From an uncultured Aquimarina sp. (GTDB lineage Bacteria; Bacteroidota; Bacteroidia; Flavobacteriales; Flavobacteriaceae), in NCBI GenBank assembly GCA_947496705.1, contig CANMDW010000014.1, forward strand, positions 62,001 to 126,000: DNA of 64,000 nucleotides, read 5' to 3'. This document shows, piece by piece, positions 43,604-51,155 of this stretch. Within the stretch, counting starts at the first letter, position 1. Each line of letters begins with the position of its first letter. Below the pieces are notes generated by a model that saw only the letters and a list, made by a program, of their open reading frames with translations, ran no database searches and was not told the origin of the DNA. A program made the position numbers and the translations under genes.

Positions 43604-45370
43604 TTAAAGATTTTTTTCAATCACCTTCAGAATCCCTTCAGAAGAAATTCCACAAATGTCATGTAATTCGTCTACAGTGCCATGATGAATAAATTGATCG
43701 GGAACTCCTAGCGTGATGATCTTATTTCTAAACTGATGCTGATTGGCAAAATCGATAATAACGCTGCCAAAACCACCTTTAATCACTCCATCTTCAATGG
43801 TGATAATGGTTGTATAGTGCTGTAATATTTGTGTGAGCAGATCTGTATCCAGTGGTTTTATAAAACAGAAATGATAATGGCCCACCTGTGCTTCTAAATC
43901 TTTTATAGCTTTAGTAACATTATACCCAATAGTTCCTGTAGAAATTACTGCAATATCCGATCCTTCCTTTAGTATAGTTCCTTTACCAATTTCTATGCTT
44001 TGAAACGGCTTTTGCCAATCAAGAATATGACCTCTTCCACGGGGATAACGAATGGCGATAGGATGCTCTAATCCCATCGAAGCAGTATATAAAAGATTGC
44101 GTAGTTCAATTTCGTCTTTGGGAGCGGCAACAATCATATTAGGAATGCAATTCAGGTATGCGATGTCAAAAACTCCATGATGCGTAGCACCATCTGCGCC
44201 CACAATACCGGCACGATCGATACAAAAGATTACCGGTAAATCCTGCAATGCCACATCGTGTATTATCTGGTCATAAGCGCGTTGTAAAAAAGTAGAATAA
44301 ATGGTACAAAAAGGAACCAATCCTTGTGTGGTCATTCCTGCTGCAAGCGTAACGGCATGTTGCTCGGCAATGCCTACATCAAAAGCCCTGTTTGGCATTT
44401 CCTTCATCATATATTTTAAAGAACTCCCGGTGGGCATGGCAGGAGTGATACCCACAATCTTTTCATTATTTCTGGCGAGTTCCAGAATAGTATGCCCAAA
44501 TACCTCCTGAAACTTGGGCGGTAATCCGGCATTGTCTTTTGAAATCAAATCCCCAGTCGAAGCATCAAATTTACCGGGGGCATGATATTGTACCTGGTTT
44601 TCCTCAGCTTGTTTTAATCCTTTTCCCTTGGTGGTAATAATATGTAAAAGTTTTGGACCTGCTGCATTTTTCAGTTTTTCCAGGGTCTCGAGCAGGCTCG
44701 GTATGTCGTGCCCATCAATAGGCCCAAAATAATTAAAGTTCAGGGCTTCGATGATATTATTTTTTCTGGGTTTCACCCCAACTTTAGCTTTGGTGAGGTA
44801 TTCTTTCAAAGCCCCTACACTGGGATCGATTCCTATAGCATTATCATTCAGGATCACCAGCATATTAGTATCGGTTACTCCTGCATGATTGAGTCCTTCA
44901 AAAGCCATTCCGCTGGCAATAGAAGCATCTCCTATGACTGCGATATGCTGTTTTGTGATCTCTCCTTTTAGTTTGGAGGCAATTGCCATACCCAAAGTAG
45001 CCGAAACAGAGGTCGAAGAGTGTCCTACACCAAAGGTGTCATATTCACTTTCACTACGTTTTGGGAAACCACTGATGCCATCTAGTTGGCGGTTGGTATC
45101 AAAAATATCTTTTCTTCCGGTAAGGATTTTATGTGGGTATGCCTGATGCCCCACATCCCAAACCAGCAGATCCTTTGGAGTATCAAATACATAATGCAAA
45201 GCAATCGTAAGTTCTATCACCCCCAGGCTTGCTCCCAAATGCCCTTCTTTGGCAGCAACGATATTGATCACAAAATCCCGTAGCTCTTTGGCCAGTTTTG
45301 GTAACTGGTGAGAGGATAGTGTACGAAGGTCTGAAGGATACTGTATATTTGAAAGTAACGATGCTGACAT
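43604..45370 (-). CDS. dxs: 1-deoxy-D-xylulose-5-phosphate synthase
   Basis: The 588-residue enzyme has the transketolase-like three-domain layout. The N-terminal thiamine-diphosphate domain has AAKEGHLGASLGVIEL, DVGHQAYPHKILTGR and the GDASIASGMAFEGLNHAG/NDNAIGIDPSVG motif. The middle domain has DVGIAEQHAVTLAAGM with the catalytic Glu, and FCIDRAGIVGADGATHHG. It condenses pyruvate and glyceraldehyde 3-phosphate to DXP, the first step of the MEP isoprenoid route. It is divergent from tadA. A TACTTTTG box lies directly upstream of the start. Confidence 0.97.
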   Translation of the reverse strand: MSASLLSNIQYPSDLRTLSSHQLPKLAKELRDFVINIVAAKEGHLGASLGVIELTIALHYVFDTPKDLLVWDVGHQAYPHKILTGRKDIFDTNRQLDGISGFPKRSESEYDTFGVGHSSTSVSATLGMAIASKLKGEITKQHIAVIGDASIASGMAFEGLNHAGVTDTNMLVILNDNAIGIDPSVGALKEYLTKAKVGVKPRKNNIIEALNFNYFGPIDGHDIPSLLETLEKLKNAAGPKLLHIITTKGKGLKQAEENQVQYHAPGKFDASTGDLISKDNAGLPPKFQEVFGHTILELARNNEKIVGITPAMPTGSSLKYMMKEMPNRAFDVGIAEQHAVTLAAGMTTQGLVPFCTIYSTFLQRAYDQIIHDVALQDLPVIFCIDRAGIVGADGATHHGVFDIAYLNCIPNMIVAAPKDEIELRNLLYTASMGLEHPIAIRYPRGRGHILDWQKPFQSIEIGKGTILKEGSDIAVISTGTIGYNVTKAIKDLEAQVGHYHFCFIKPLDTDLLTQILQHYTTIITIEDGVIKGGFGSVIIDFANQHQFRNKIITLGVPDQFIHHGTVDELHDICGISSEGILKVIEKNL

Positions 45371-45374
45371 GTAG

Positions 45375-45382
45375 CAAAAGTA
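45375..45382 (-). promoter_or_regulatory. Candidate -7 promoter box of dxs
   Basis: On the minus strand TACTTTTGC lies five bases upstream of the ATG, matching the Bacteroidota -7 box TAnnTTTG. If used, the mRNA would be leaderless or nearly so. No obvious -33 TTG is present. Confidence 0.4.
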
Positions 45383-45566
45383 CTATTTTGTAATGGTTCT
45401 TTGTAAACTTTTATTACTGAAACTCCATTTTTAAAAGTCAGAAAAGAGATATTGAAAATGATAGATTGAACGAATTCTGCATTTGGTGATGTCTATTGGT
45501 TTTATGCAATCGATTTACTATAGAAATACGAATAATTTTGGTTAGCTTTACCTAAAAAATTATGGT

Positions 45567-46016
45567 ATGATAGACCCACCAGATGATTCTTATTACATGA
45601 AGAAAGCGATTCAGGAAGCGGCATTGGCCTATGAAAAAGATGAGATCCCGATAGGAGCTGTTATTGTGACAGCAGACAAAATTATTGCCAGGGCCCATAA
45701 CCTTACAGAACAGCTAAATGATGTAACGGCTCATGCCGAGATGCAGGCAATTACCGCAGCTGCAAATTACCTGGGTGGCAAATACCTGAATGAGTGCACA
45801 CTATATGTAACCCTGGAACCCTGCCAAATGTGCGCAGGGGCTTTATACTGGAGTCAGATAAAAAGAATTGTGTATGGAGCCGTAGACGAAAGAAGAGGTT
45901 GTAGCACCATGGGAACAAAACTTCACCCTAAAACCGAAATGATTGGAGGAGTACTGGAAGAAGAATGCAGTGAAATCTTAAAACGTTTTTTTATAGAAAA
46001 ACGGAACCTGAATTAG
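45567..46016 (+). CDS. tadA: tRNA-specific adenosine deaminase
   Basis: The 149-residue protein has the zinc deaminase signature HAEMQAI (ligand His and catalytic Glu) and EPCQMCAGALYW (two Cys ligands). The IPIGAVIV and HNLTEQLNDVTAHAE context matches TadA rather than cytosine or guanine deaminases. It converts A34 to inosine in the tRNA-Arg(ACG) anticodon. It is a single-gene unit, divergent from dxs. Confidence 0.94.
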   Translation: MIDPPDDSYYMKKAIQEAALAYEKDEIPIGAVIVTADKIIARAHNLTEQLNDVTAHAEMQAITAAANYLGGKYLNECTLYVTLEPCQMCAGALYWSQIKRIVYGAVDERRGCSTMGTKLHPKTEMIGGVLEEECSEILKRFFIEKRNLN

Positions 46017-46132
46017 GAAAAAAGAGAATAGAGTGTAAGATTTTAATTTTGAGGGGGTCCCTCATCTATATGCTTTCGTCTATTTCTCTTTGTAGATATA
46101 AATTATACCATGAGTAGCAAATTCTTGTTTTG

Positions 46133-48052
46133 ATGAAAAACACCATTGCAGAACGGATACAGGATTTCTTAAAGCAGTTTCCTCCATTTGATAGTTTAAA
46201 AAGAGAAGAACGCTTATCAATTTCTACGCAAATCAGGGTGCTGTATGTCGAAAAGGGAGAGTATATATTTCGGCAAGACAACCCTTGCCATGATGCCTTT
46301 TATATCGTAAGAGAAGGAGCGATCGGACTCTATCGAAATTTTGATGAGGAACAGAATTTGGTAGATGTATGCGATGTAGGAGACCTGTTTGGGCTTCGTA
46401 TTATGATCATCAAAAAAAAGTATCGCATGTCTGCCAGGGCAGATGAAGAATCCATTGTGTATGCGATTCCTGCCAAAGTATTTGAACCTTTTATTGAAAA
46501 AAATAAAGAAGTAAATAAATTTCTGTTGGGAACCTTTGCTGCACATGCAAGAAACTATTACACCGAGACAGAAAAAGGACAGCGAATAGATAATACAATT
46601 TCGATTGAAACAGCCCAGGATCTTTCGGCATTGCGCAGTATTTCTTACCGTAAAAAACCGGTGACCTGTTTGCCGGGTGATATTGTTGAGGAGATTGCTA
46701 AGAAAATGACCAAAAAAAAGATAAGCTGTATTATTGCAGTCGATGAACATAAGCATCCTGTTGGGATTATTACCGATAGGGATTTAAGAGCAAATGTTGT
46801 TACAGGAAAATTTCCGGTGAAGTCACATGTAACCGAAATTATGGTTTCTCCCGTGATCACCTATGCCAAAAAACTTACTGTGGCCGAAGCGCAGATTGCA
46901 TTGATAAAACACGATATTAGTCATCTTTGTATTACCAAAGACGGCACCCCCAATTCAAAACTTATAGGAATTCTTTCTAATCACGATCTTTTGGTCTCTT
47001 TTGGCAACAATCCTTCAGTGTTGATCAAAGAGACCAAACGAGTAAAGAAACCTCAAAAATTACGATATATCAGAAAACAGGTAGCACAACTGCTTACAAC
47101 CTATCTGGAACAGGATATTCCTACGGGGCATATATTGAATTTTATCTCAGAGATTAATGATGCATTGGTCATTCGCACGGTAGAGTTAGCACTAAAAGAA
47201 ATGCCAGCTCCACCACCGGTTACTTTTGGGTTTTTGGTATTGGGCAGCCAGGGAAGAAGAGAGCAATTATTGTTAACAGATCAGGATAATGCGATTGTGT
47301 TTGAAGATGTTAAAGAAGCCGAATATGAGTCAACACAGGCTTATTTTTTGGCATTAGCCAATAAGATTACCAAGGGGCTTCATACCATTGGATATGCGTA
47401 TTGTCCCGCAGAAATGATGGCAAGTAATCCCCGATGGTGTATGTCATTGTCAAAATGGGAATCACAGTTCAACGATTGGATGACTACTCCTACCGAAGAA
47501 GGAACTTTGCTATCTTCTATATTTTTTGATTTTCAGCATATCTATGGAAACAGTACCATGGCCAACAGGCTTTCTGATGTAGTTTTTGAAGGAGTTAATA
47601 AAAGTAACAGGTTTTTGGGATTATTGGGTGTAAGTGCTTTACAAAAACCTTCTCCTCTGGGGTTTTTTAAACAATTTTTGGTAGAGCAAAACGGAGAACA
47701 TAAGGATACTTTTGATATCAAAACCAGAGCAATGATGGTGCTGATCGATGCAGCCAGAATTTTAACACTGTATCATAATATAAAAGGGGTAAATAATACG
47801 CTTCGCCGTTATGAAAAACTAGCCGAATTAGAGCCCAATAATGCAGCCCTTTTTGAAAGTTGCGCGAAAGCTTTTAGGGTATTGATCAAATTCAGAACCC
47901 GGCAGGGGTTACTTCATAACGATTCGGGAAGGTTTATAAAGTTGAATACATTGAGCAAAAAAGATAAATTAAGGCTTAAACGATGTTTTAGGCCGATACG
48001 CGATATACAAGAAGTGTTGAGAATACGTTTTCAGCTTAAGAATTTGATGTAG
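46133..48052 (+). CDS. cNMP-binding / CBS / DUF294 nucleotidyltransferase-like protein
   Basis: The 639-residue cytoplasmic protein starts at the ATG at 46133. Its domains are: a cyclic-nucleotide-binding fold at about 17-130 (YIFRQDNPCHDAFYIVREG); a CBS pair at about 165-290 (PVGIITDRDLRANVV, KLIGILSNHDLLVSF); a DUF294 nucleotidyltransferase-like domain at about 320-450 with LGSQGRREQLLLTDQDNAIV; and a DUF294 C-terminal helical domain to the end. The GSxGRxE...D.D motif is that of the nucleotidyltransferase superfamily (GlnD/PII-uridylyltransferase-like). It likely senses nucleotides; the target is unknown. The next gene, an exonuclease, starts immediately after the stop. Confidence 0.92.
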   Translation: MKNTIAERIQDFLKQFPPFDSLKREERLSISTQIRVLYVEKGEYIFRQDNPCHDAFYIVREGAIGLYRNFDEEQNLVDVCDVGDLFGLRIMIIKKKYRMSARADEESIVYAIPAKVFEPFIEKNKEVNKFLLGTFAAHARNYYTETEKGQRIDNTISIETAQDLSALRSISYRKKPVTCLPGDIVEEIAKKMTKKKISCIIAVDEHKHPVGIITDRDLRANVVTGKFPVKSHVTEIMVSPVITYAKKLTVAEAQIALIKHDISHLCITKDGTPNSKLIGILSNHDLLVSFGNNPSVLIKETKRVKKPQKLRYIRKQVAQLLTTYLEQDIPTGHILNFISEINDALVIRTVELALKEMPAPPPVTFGFLVLGSQGRREQLLLTDQDNAIVFEDVKEAEYESTQAYFLALANKITKGLHTIGYAYCPAEMMASNPRWCMSLSKWESQFNDWMTTPTEEGTLLSSIFFDFQHIYGNSTMANRLSDVVFEGVNKSNRFLGLLGVSALQKPSPLGFFKQFLVEQNGEHKDTFDIKTRAMMVLIDAARILTLYHNIKGVNNTLRRYEKLAELEPNNAALFESCAKAFRVLIKFRTRQGLLHNDSGRFIKLNTLSKKDKLRLKRCFRPIRDIQEVLRIRFQLKNLM

Positions 48053-48727
48053 ATGAACTTCAGGTTTAAAAAAAATAACAATGCCCCCGATTTTTGGCTA
48101 GAGTATCTTAGACTTTTTGATAAGAAACCTCAAAAATTATCACCAGGCATCCGGCTTATTGCTTTAGACACAGAAACGACAGGATTTGATTATGAAGCAG
48201 ACCGCATCCTGTCTATTGGTGCAGTGGCTGTTACAAACAACGCAATCAACGTTTCTGATCAATTAGAAATCTACCTGAAACAAGAAGTTTTTAATGTAGA
48301 CACCGTAGAGATTCATGGGATTCGTAAAAATAATGATTTTGAAAAGGTTACTGAAATAGCTGCATTACAACAATTTGTGAAGTATATCGGTAATGCTACC
48401 CTTATTGCACATCATGCCAATTTTGACCGAAAAATGATCAATAGTGCTTTGCAAAGGCATGGATTGGGCAGCTTGAAGAATACTTTTTTGGATACTGCAG
48501 TGCTTTTCAGAAATACAAAACATCTGGTGTACCTCAATGATCAAAATAAAAGGTATAGTCTTGATGAATTGTGTAATGACCTTAAGATTTCTAAAAGTGA
48601 TCGGCATACGGCATCTGGAGACGCATTTATCACCGCAATGGCCTTTTTAAAAATTGTGGCAAGATTAAAAAAAGACAAAAAGATCAACTTCGAAGAGCTG
48701 TCTAGATTAAGAACTCATCTTGAGTAG
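48053..48727 (+). CDS. DnaQ-like 3'-5' exonuclease
   Basis: The 224-residue protein has the DEDDh exonuclease motifs: ALDTETTGFDYEADRILSIG (Exo I), IAHHANFDRKMI (Exo II) and DRHTASGDAFITAMAF (Exo III). It starts directly after the stop of the DUF294 gene with no spacer. DUF294 proteins and DnaQ/PolC-like exonucleases are paired in many bacteria, so a joint role in nucleotide signalling or nucleic-acid turnover is likely, but unproven. The last five codons and the stop lie inside the left arm of an inverted-repeat element (48710-48917). Confidence 0.92.
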   Translation: MNFRFKKNNNAPDFWLEYLRLFDKKPQKLSPGIRLIALDTETTGFDYEADRILSIGAVAVTNNAINVSDQLEIYLKQEVFNVDTVEIHGIRKNNDFEKVTEIAALQQFVKYIGNATLIAHHANFDRKMINSALQRHGLGSLKNTFLDTAVLFRNTKHLVYLNDQNKRYSLDELCNDLKISKSDRHTASGDAFITAMAFLKIVARLKKDKKINFEELSRLRTHLE

Positions 48728-48917
48728 TATTTATTACCTGCAAAATAGTCATTCCTGCCCGACCGGCAGACGGGTTGCACTCATATTTTGTCTTTTTTTC
48801 ACCTCGTAGCACTGCTATGAAGTTCAAAAAAATCTTCATCTGAGCACAAAAGTCTACCTGGCATTAGTTAGACAGGCACCATTTTTCGCCTACATAAAAC
48901 TACTCAAGATGAGTTCT
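48710..48917. repeat. Dispersed inverted-repeat element, copy 2, overlapping a gene end
   Basis: The perfect 18-bp arms agaactcatcttgagtag (48710-48727) and its complement (48900-48917) enclose about 170 bp with no gene. The interior carries, on the minus strand, catagcagtgctacg (48805-48819), aggcgaaaa and ttttttgaa in the same order as the element at 380-539. The left arm supplies the exonuclease's final codons and TAG. It also contains a gcctgtc/ccggtcgggcagg palindrome-like insert. No target duplication is clear. Confidence 0.65.
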
Positions 48918-48978
48918 AAAATAGAAATTTGCAACTGTCGCAAATGGTTTACGTCTTTTTTAAACAATCCATTAGAAG

Positions 48979-49758
48979 ATGCAGAGAATCCTGTTTATTA
49001 TTACGTGTTTAATTCATTGTATCGCGATTTCTCAGGACTCAAATGTACTTCGTGGTAAAATAATTGCAGATACGCTTCAGGTAGATCCTATACATATAAT
49101 AAACCTTACTAAGGGATTGGGAACAGTTAATGATGGTGTAGGTTTTTTCCAGATAAAAGCCAATGTTGGAGATACCATTGTATTTTCTTCTGTGAGGCAC
49201 CAACAAAAAATATATGTAGTTAAGAAGAAAGATATCAAAAAGGCAGCTTTAGAGGTGATGCTGGAAATTAAAGTAAATGAGCTGGAAGAGGTTTTGGTAT
49301 CTCAATATGATCTTTCTGGCAAGATAGAAGAAGATGTAGATAACATAAAAACGTACCAAGACAATCTGCCAATGTTTAATGCCAAAGAATTAGATACAAC
49401 TCCATATATTCATGAAAAAGGCGCAAAAACGGTTAAGAATATAGTGATGGTTGATGAAATGGATATAACTCCATTTAACTTCATAGCGGTGGGTAGAATG
49501 ATTGCCGATCTTTTTAGGAATAAAGATAAAAAACCCAAAAAACAGATCATTATTCCTAAGGTTTTTGATTATTACAAAGGTGATTTTTTGGTGAATGAAT
49601 TAAAAATTCCTGAAACAGAACTACATAATTTTCTTGATTTCATAAATGGCCAAACCATAACAAAAGAGGTCCTTAATTCTGGAAATGAATTAAAAGTGCT
49701 TAAATTTATAATGGATCAGGCAGAAATTTTTAAAGAAAAATATGATATTAAAAAATAA
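48979..49758 (+). CDS. Secreted protein with carboxypeptidase-like regulatory domain, paralog 1
   Basis: The 259-residue protein has a signal peptide (MQRILFIITCLIHCIAIS). A carboxypeptidase-like regulatory domain (CarbopepD_reg_2 type, as at the start of SusC proteins) follows at about 22-110: LRGKIIADTLQVDPIHIINL, GVGFFQIKANVGDTIVFSS. Then comes a segment with VSQYDLSGKIEEDVDNI and a C-terminal helical part. There is no barrel and no membrane anchor. The adjacent gene encodes a paralog in tandem, 19 bp away. Likely periplasmic or outer-membrane-associated; function unknown. Confidence 0.8.
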   Translation: MQRILFIITCLIHCIAISQDSNVLRGKIIADTLQVDPIHIINLTKGLGTVNDGVGFFQIKANVGDTIVFSSVRHQQKIYVVKKKDIKKAALEVMLEIKVNELEEVLVSQYDLSGKIEEDVDNIKTYQDNLPMFNAKELDTTPYIHEKGAKTVKNIVMVDEMDITPFNFIAVGRMIADLFRNKDKKPKKQIIIPKVFDYYKGDFLVNELKIPETELHNFLDFINGQTITKEVLNSGNELKVLKFIMDQAEIFKEKYDIKK

Positions 49759-49777
49759 ATCGCTTAGATCTTAAGCT

Positions 49778-50554
49778 ATGCAAAAAATTACCTGGGTATT
49801 TTTTTTAGGATTTGTTGTTATGGGCTATACCCAGGAAGTAATATCATTTCGAGGTGCTGTTGTGGTAGATAGCTTGCATCGGGAAGCCATTCACATTATC
49901 AATCAAACACAAAATCTGGGTACGGTGAGTGATCCATCGGGATATTTTGAAATTAAGGCCCGAATCGGGGATACCCTTCGTTTTTCTTCAGTGCAATATA
50001 GGGTCAAACAATATGTGGTAAGCGCAAAGGATCTTGCTTCAGATATTGTGAAGATCGCACTTGAGGTAGCAGTAAATGAATTGGACGAAGTGATAGTTTC
50101 TCAATATTCGTTATCTGGTGATGTTGAAAAGGACCTTCAGAAGATCCCGACTTATACAGAAAACCTGCCTTTTTGGAATGCTGCAGAGTTGAAACGCCTG
50201 GGGGTAGGGACTTTTGATGATGCACAGTCTGATGTTCAAAATCTGGTGCTGGGAGGCAATAGGTACCAGGCACAGGTATCTCTAGACCTTACATTGCTGA
50301 TGCGTTCGATTTCAAGAATTTTCAAAAAGAAGAAAAGCCCGGTTGCCCCAATAAAGAAGACTGATTTTTTTGACGAGAAATTCATTGTGCAATACCTCGA
50401 TATTCCCGAAACTGAATTTTATAATTTCCTGGATCATGTGGAAGCGCAATCTTATGCAAGTGAAATATTACAGTCTGAAGATGCTCTGAAGATTTTGGGG
50501 TTTTTGATAGCAGAAGTGCAGGTTTTCAAAGAAAAATATACTATTAAAAAATAA
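49778..50554 (+). CDS. Secreted protein with carboxypeptidase-like regulatory domain, paralog 2
   Basis: The 258-residue protein aligns end to end with the upstream gene: VISFRGAVVVDSLHREAIHI, DPSGYFEIKARIGDTLRFSS, ELDEVIVSQYSLSGDVEKDL, PETEFYNFLDHVEAQSYASE and the shared C-terminus VQVFKEKYTIKK (KEKYDIKK in paralog 1). A signal peptide precedes (ITWVFFLGFVVMGYTQ). This is a tandem duplication with an intact coding sequence. It is followed by a terminator. The function is unknown, as for its paralog. Confidence 0.8.
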   Translation: MQKITWVFFLGFVVMGYTQEVISFRGAVVVDSLHREAIHIINQTQNLGTVSDPSGYFEIKARIGDTLRFSSVQYRVKQYVVSAKDLASDIVKIALEVAVNELDEVIVSQYSLSGDVEKDLQKIPTYTENLPFWNAAELKRLGVGTFDDAQSDVQNLVLGGNRYQAQVSLDLTLLMRSISRIFKKKKSPVAPIKKTDFFDEKFIVQYLDIPETEFYNFLDHVEAQSYASEILQSEDALKILGFLIAEVQVFKEKYTIKK

Positions 50555-50580
50555 AAAAACACTACATCTGTAGTGCTTTT
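50553..50580 (+). terminator. Terminator after the tandem paralogs
   Basis: An A-run, the short stem cactac/gtagtg, and a T-run form a compact intrinsic terminator just past the stop of the second paralog. It can also serve the converging cold-shock gene. Confidence 0.65.
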
Positions 50581-50601
50581 AAAACTTAGAGATCTTATAT
50601 C

Positions 50602-50799
50602 CTATTCGTGAATTAAGCGCACATTGGCTGCAATAACTCCTTTTCTTCCTTCTTCTTCCTGATACTCTACTTTGTCACCTTCATTTAAGGCTTCGCCATC
50701 AATTCCTGAGGCGTGTACAAAGATGTCTTTTCCTGTTTCGTCGTTGGTAATAAATCCATAACCTTTTGATTCATTAAAAAATTTAACTGTTCCTTCCAT
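50602..50799 (-). CDS. Cold-shock protein, CspA family
   Basis: The 65-residue protein is a single cold-shock domain. RNP1 is in SKGYGFITND and RNP2 in DIFVHASGID. It begins MEGTVKFFNES, the usual CspA opening. It binds single-stranded RNA and DNA and is thought to melt RNA structures at low temperature. It is convergent with the paralog pair and reads in the same direction as the ClC and aspS genes upstream. The copy number of such genes in the genome cannot be judged here. Confidence 0.95.
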   Translation of the reverse strand: MEGTVKFFNESKGYGFITNDETGKDIFVHASGIDGEALNEGDKVEYQEEEGRKGVIAANVRLIHE

Positions 50800-50885
50800 G
50801 GTAATAAATAAAATAAATAGTTGAGACCTAAAGTTAATCTTAAATATTTTAGGAATCGTTAGGGAAATGTGAATTTTTTCAAAAA

Positions 50886-51143
50886 TTATAGCTCTTTATT
50901 TTCTTTTTTCTTCTCGTAATCCCTCATTTTATTGAGGTTTTCTTCGGTAAGCATATAGTCCTTCACTTTTCTGTCTTTCCATCGGTGATAGATAAAAATG
51001 GGCATTAAAATAAAAGAAGCAGCCAGTATTCCGATACCTACAAATGTATCTCCGGTGGCATGATCTCCTGTGTTTTTGAAGTAATATCCTATACATACCA
51101 AAACTACAATAACGATAAAAAGGATCCTGATGATATGTTTCAT
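50886..51143 (-). CDS. Small membrane protein with basic tail
   Basis: The 85-residue protein has two membrane helices (ILFIVIVVLVCIGYYF and FVGIGILAASFILMPIFIYHRW) and a charged C-terminal tail rich in Lys and Glu (WKDRKVKDYMLTEENLNKMRDYEKKKENK). Its start lies 12 bp after the stop of the ClC gene, so it is probably in the same operon. Function unknown; it may be an accessory subunit. Confidence 0.65.
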   Translation of the reverse strand: MKHIIRILFIVIVVLVCIGYYFKNTGDHATGDTFVGIGILAASFILMPIFIYHRWKDRKVKDYMLTEENLNKMRDYEKKKENKEL

Positions 51144-51155
51144 GTTTGTAAATAA

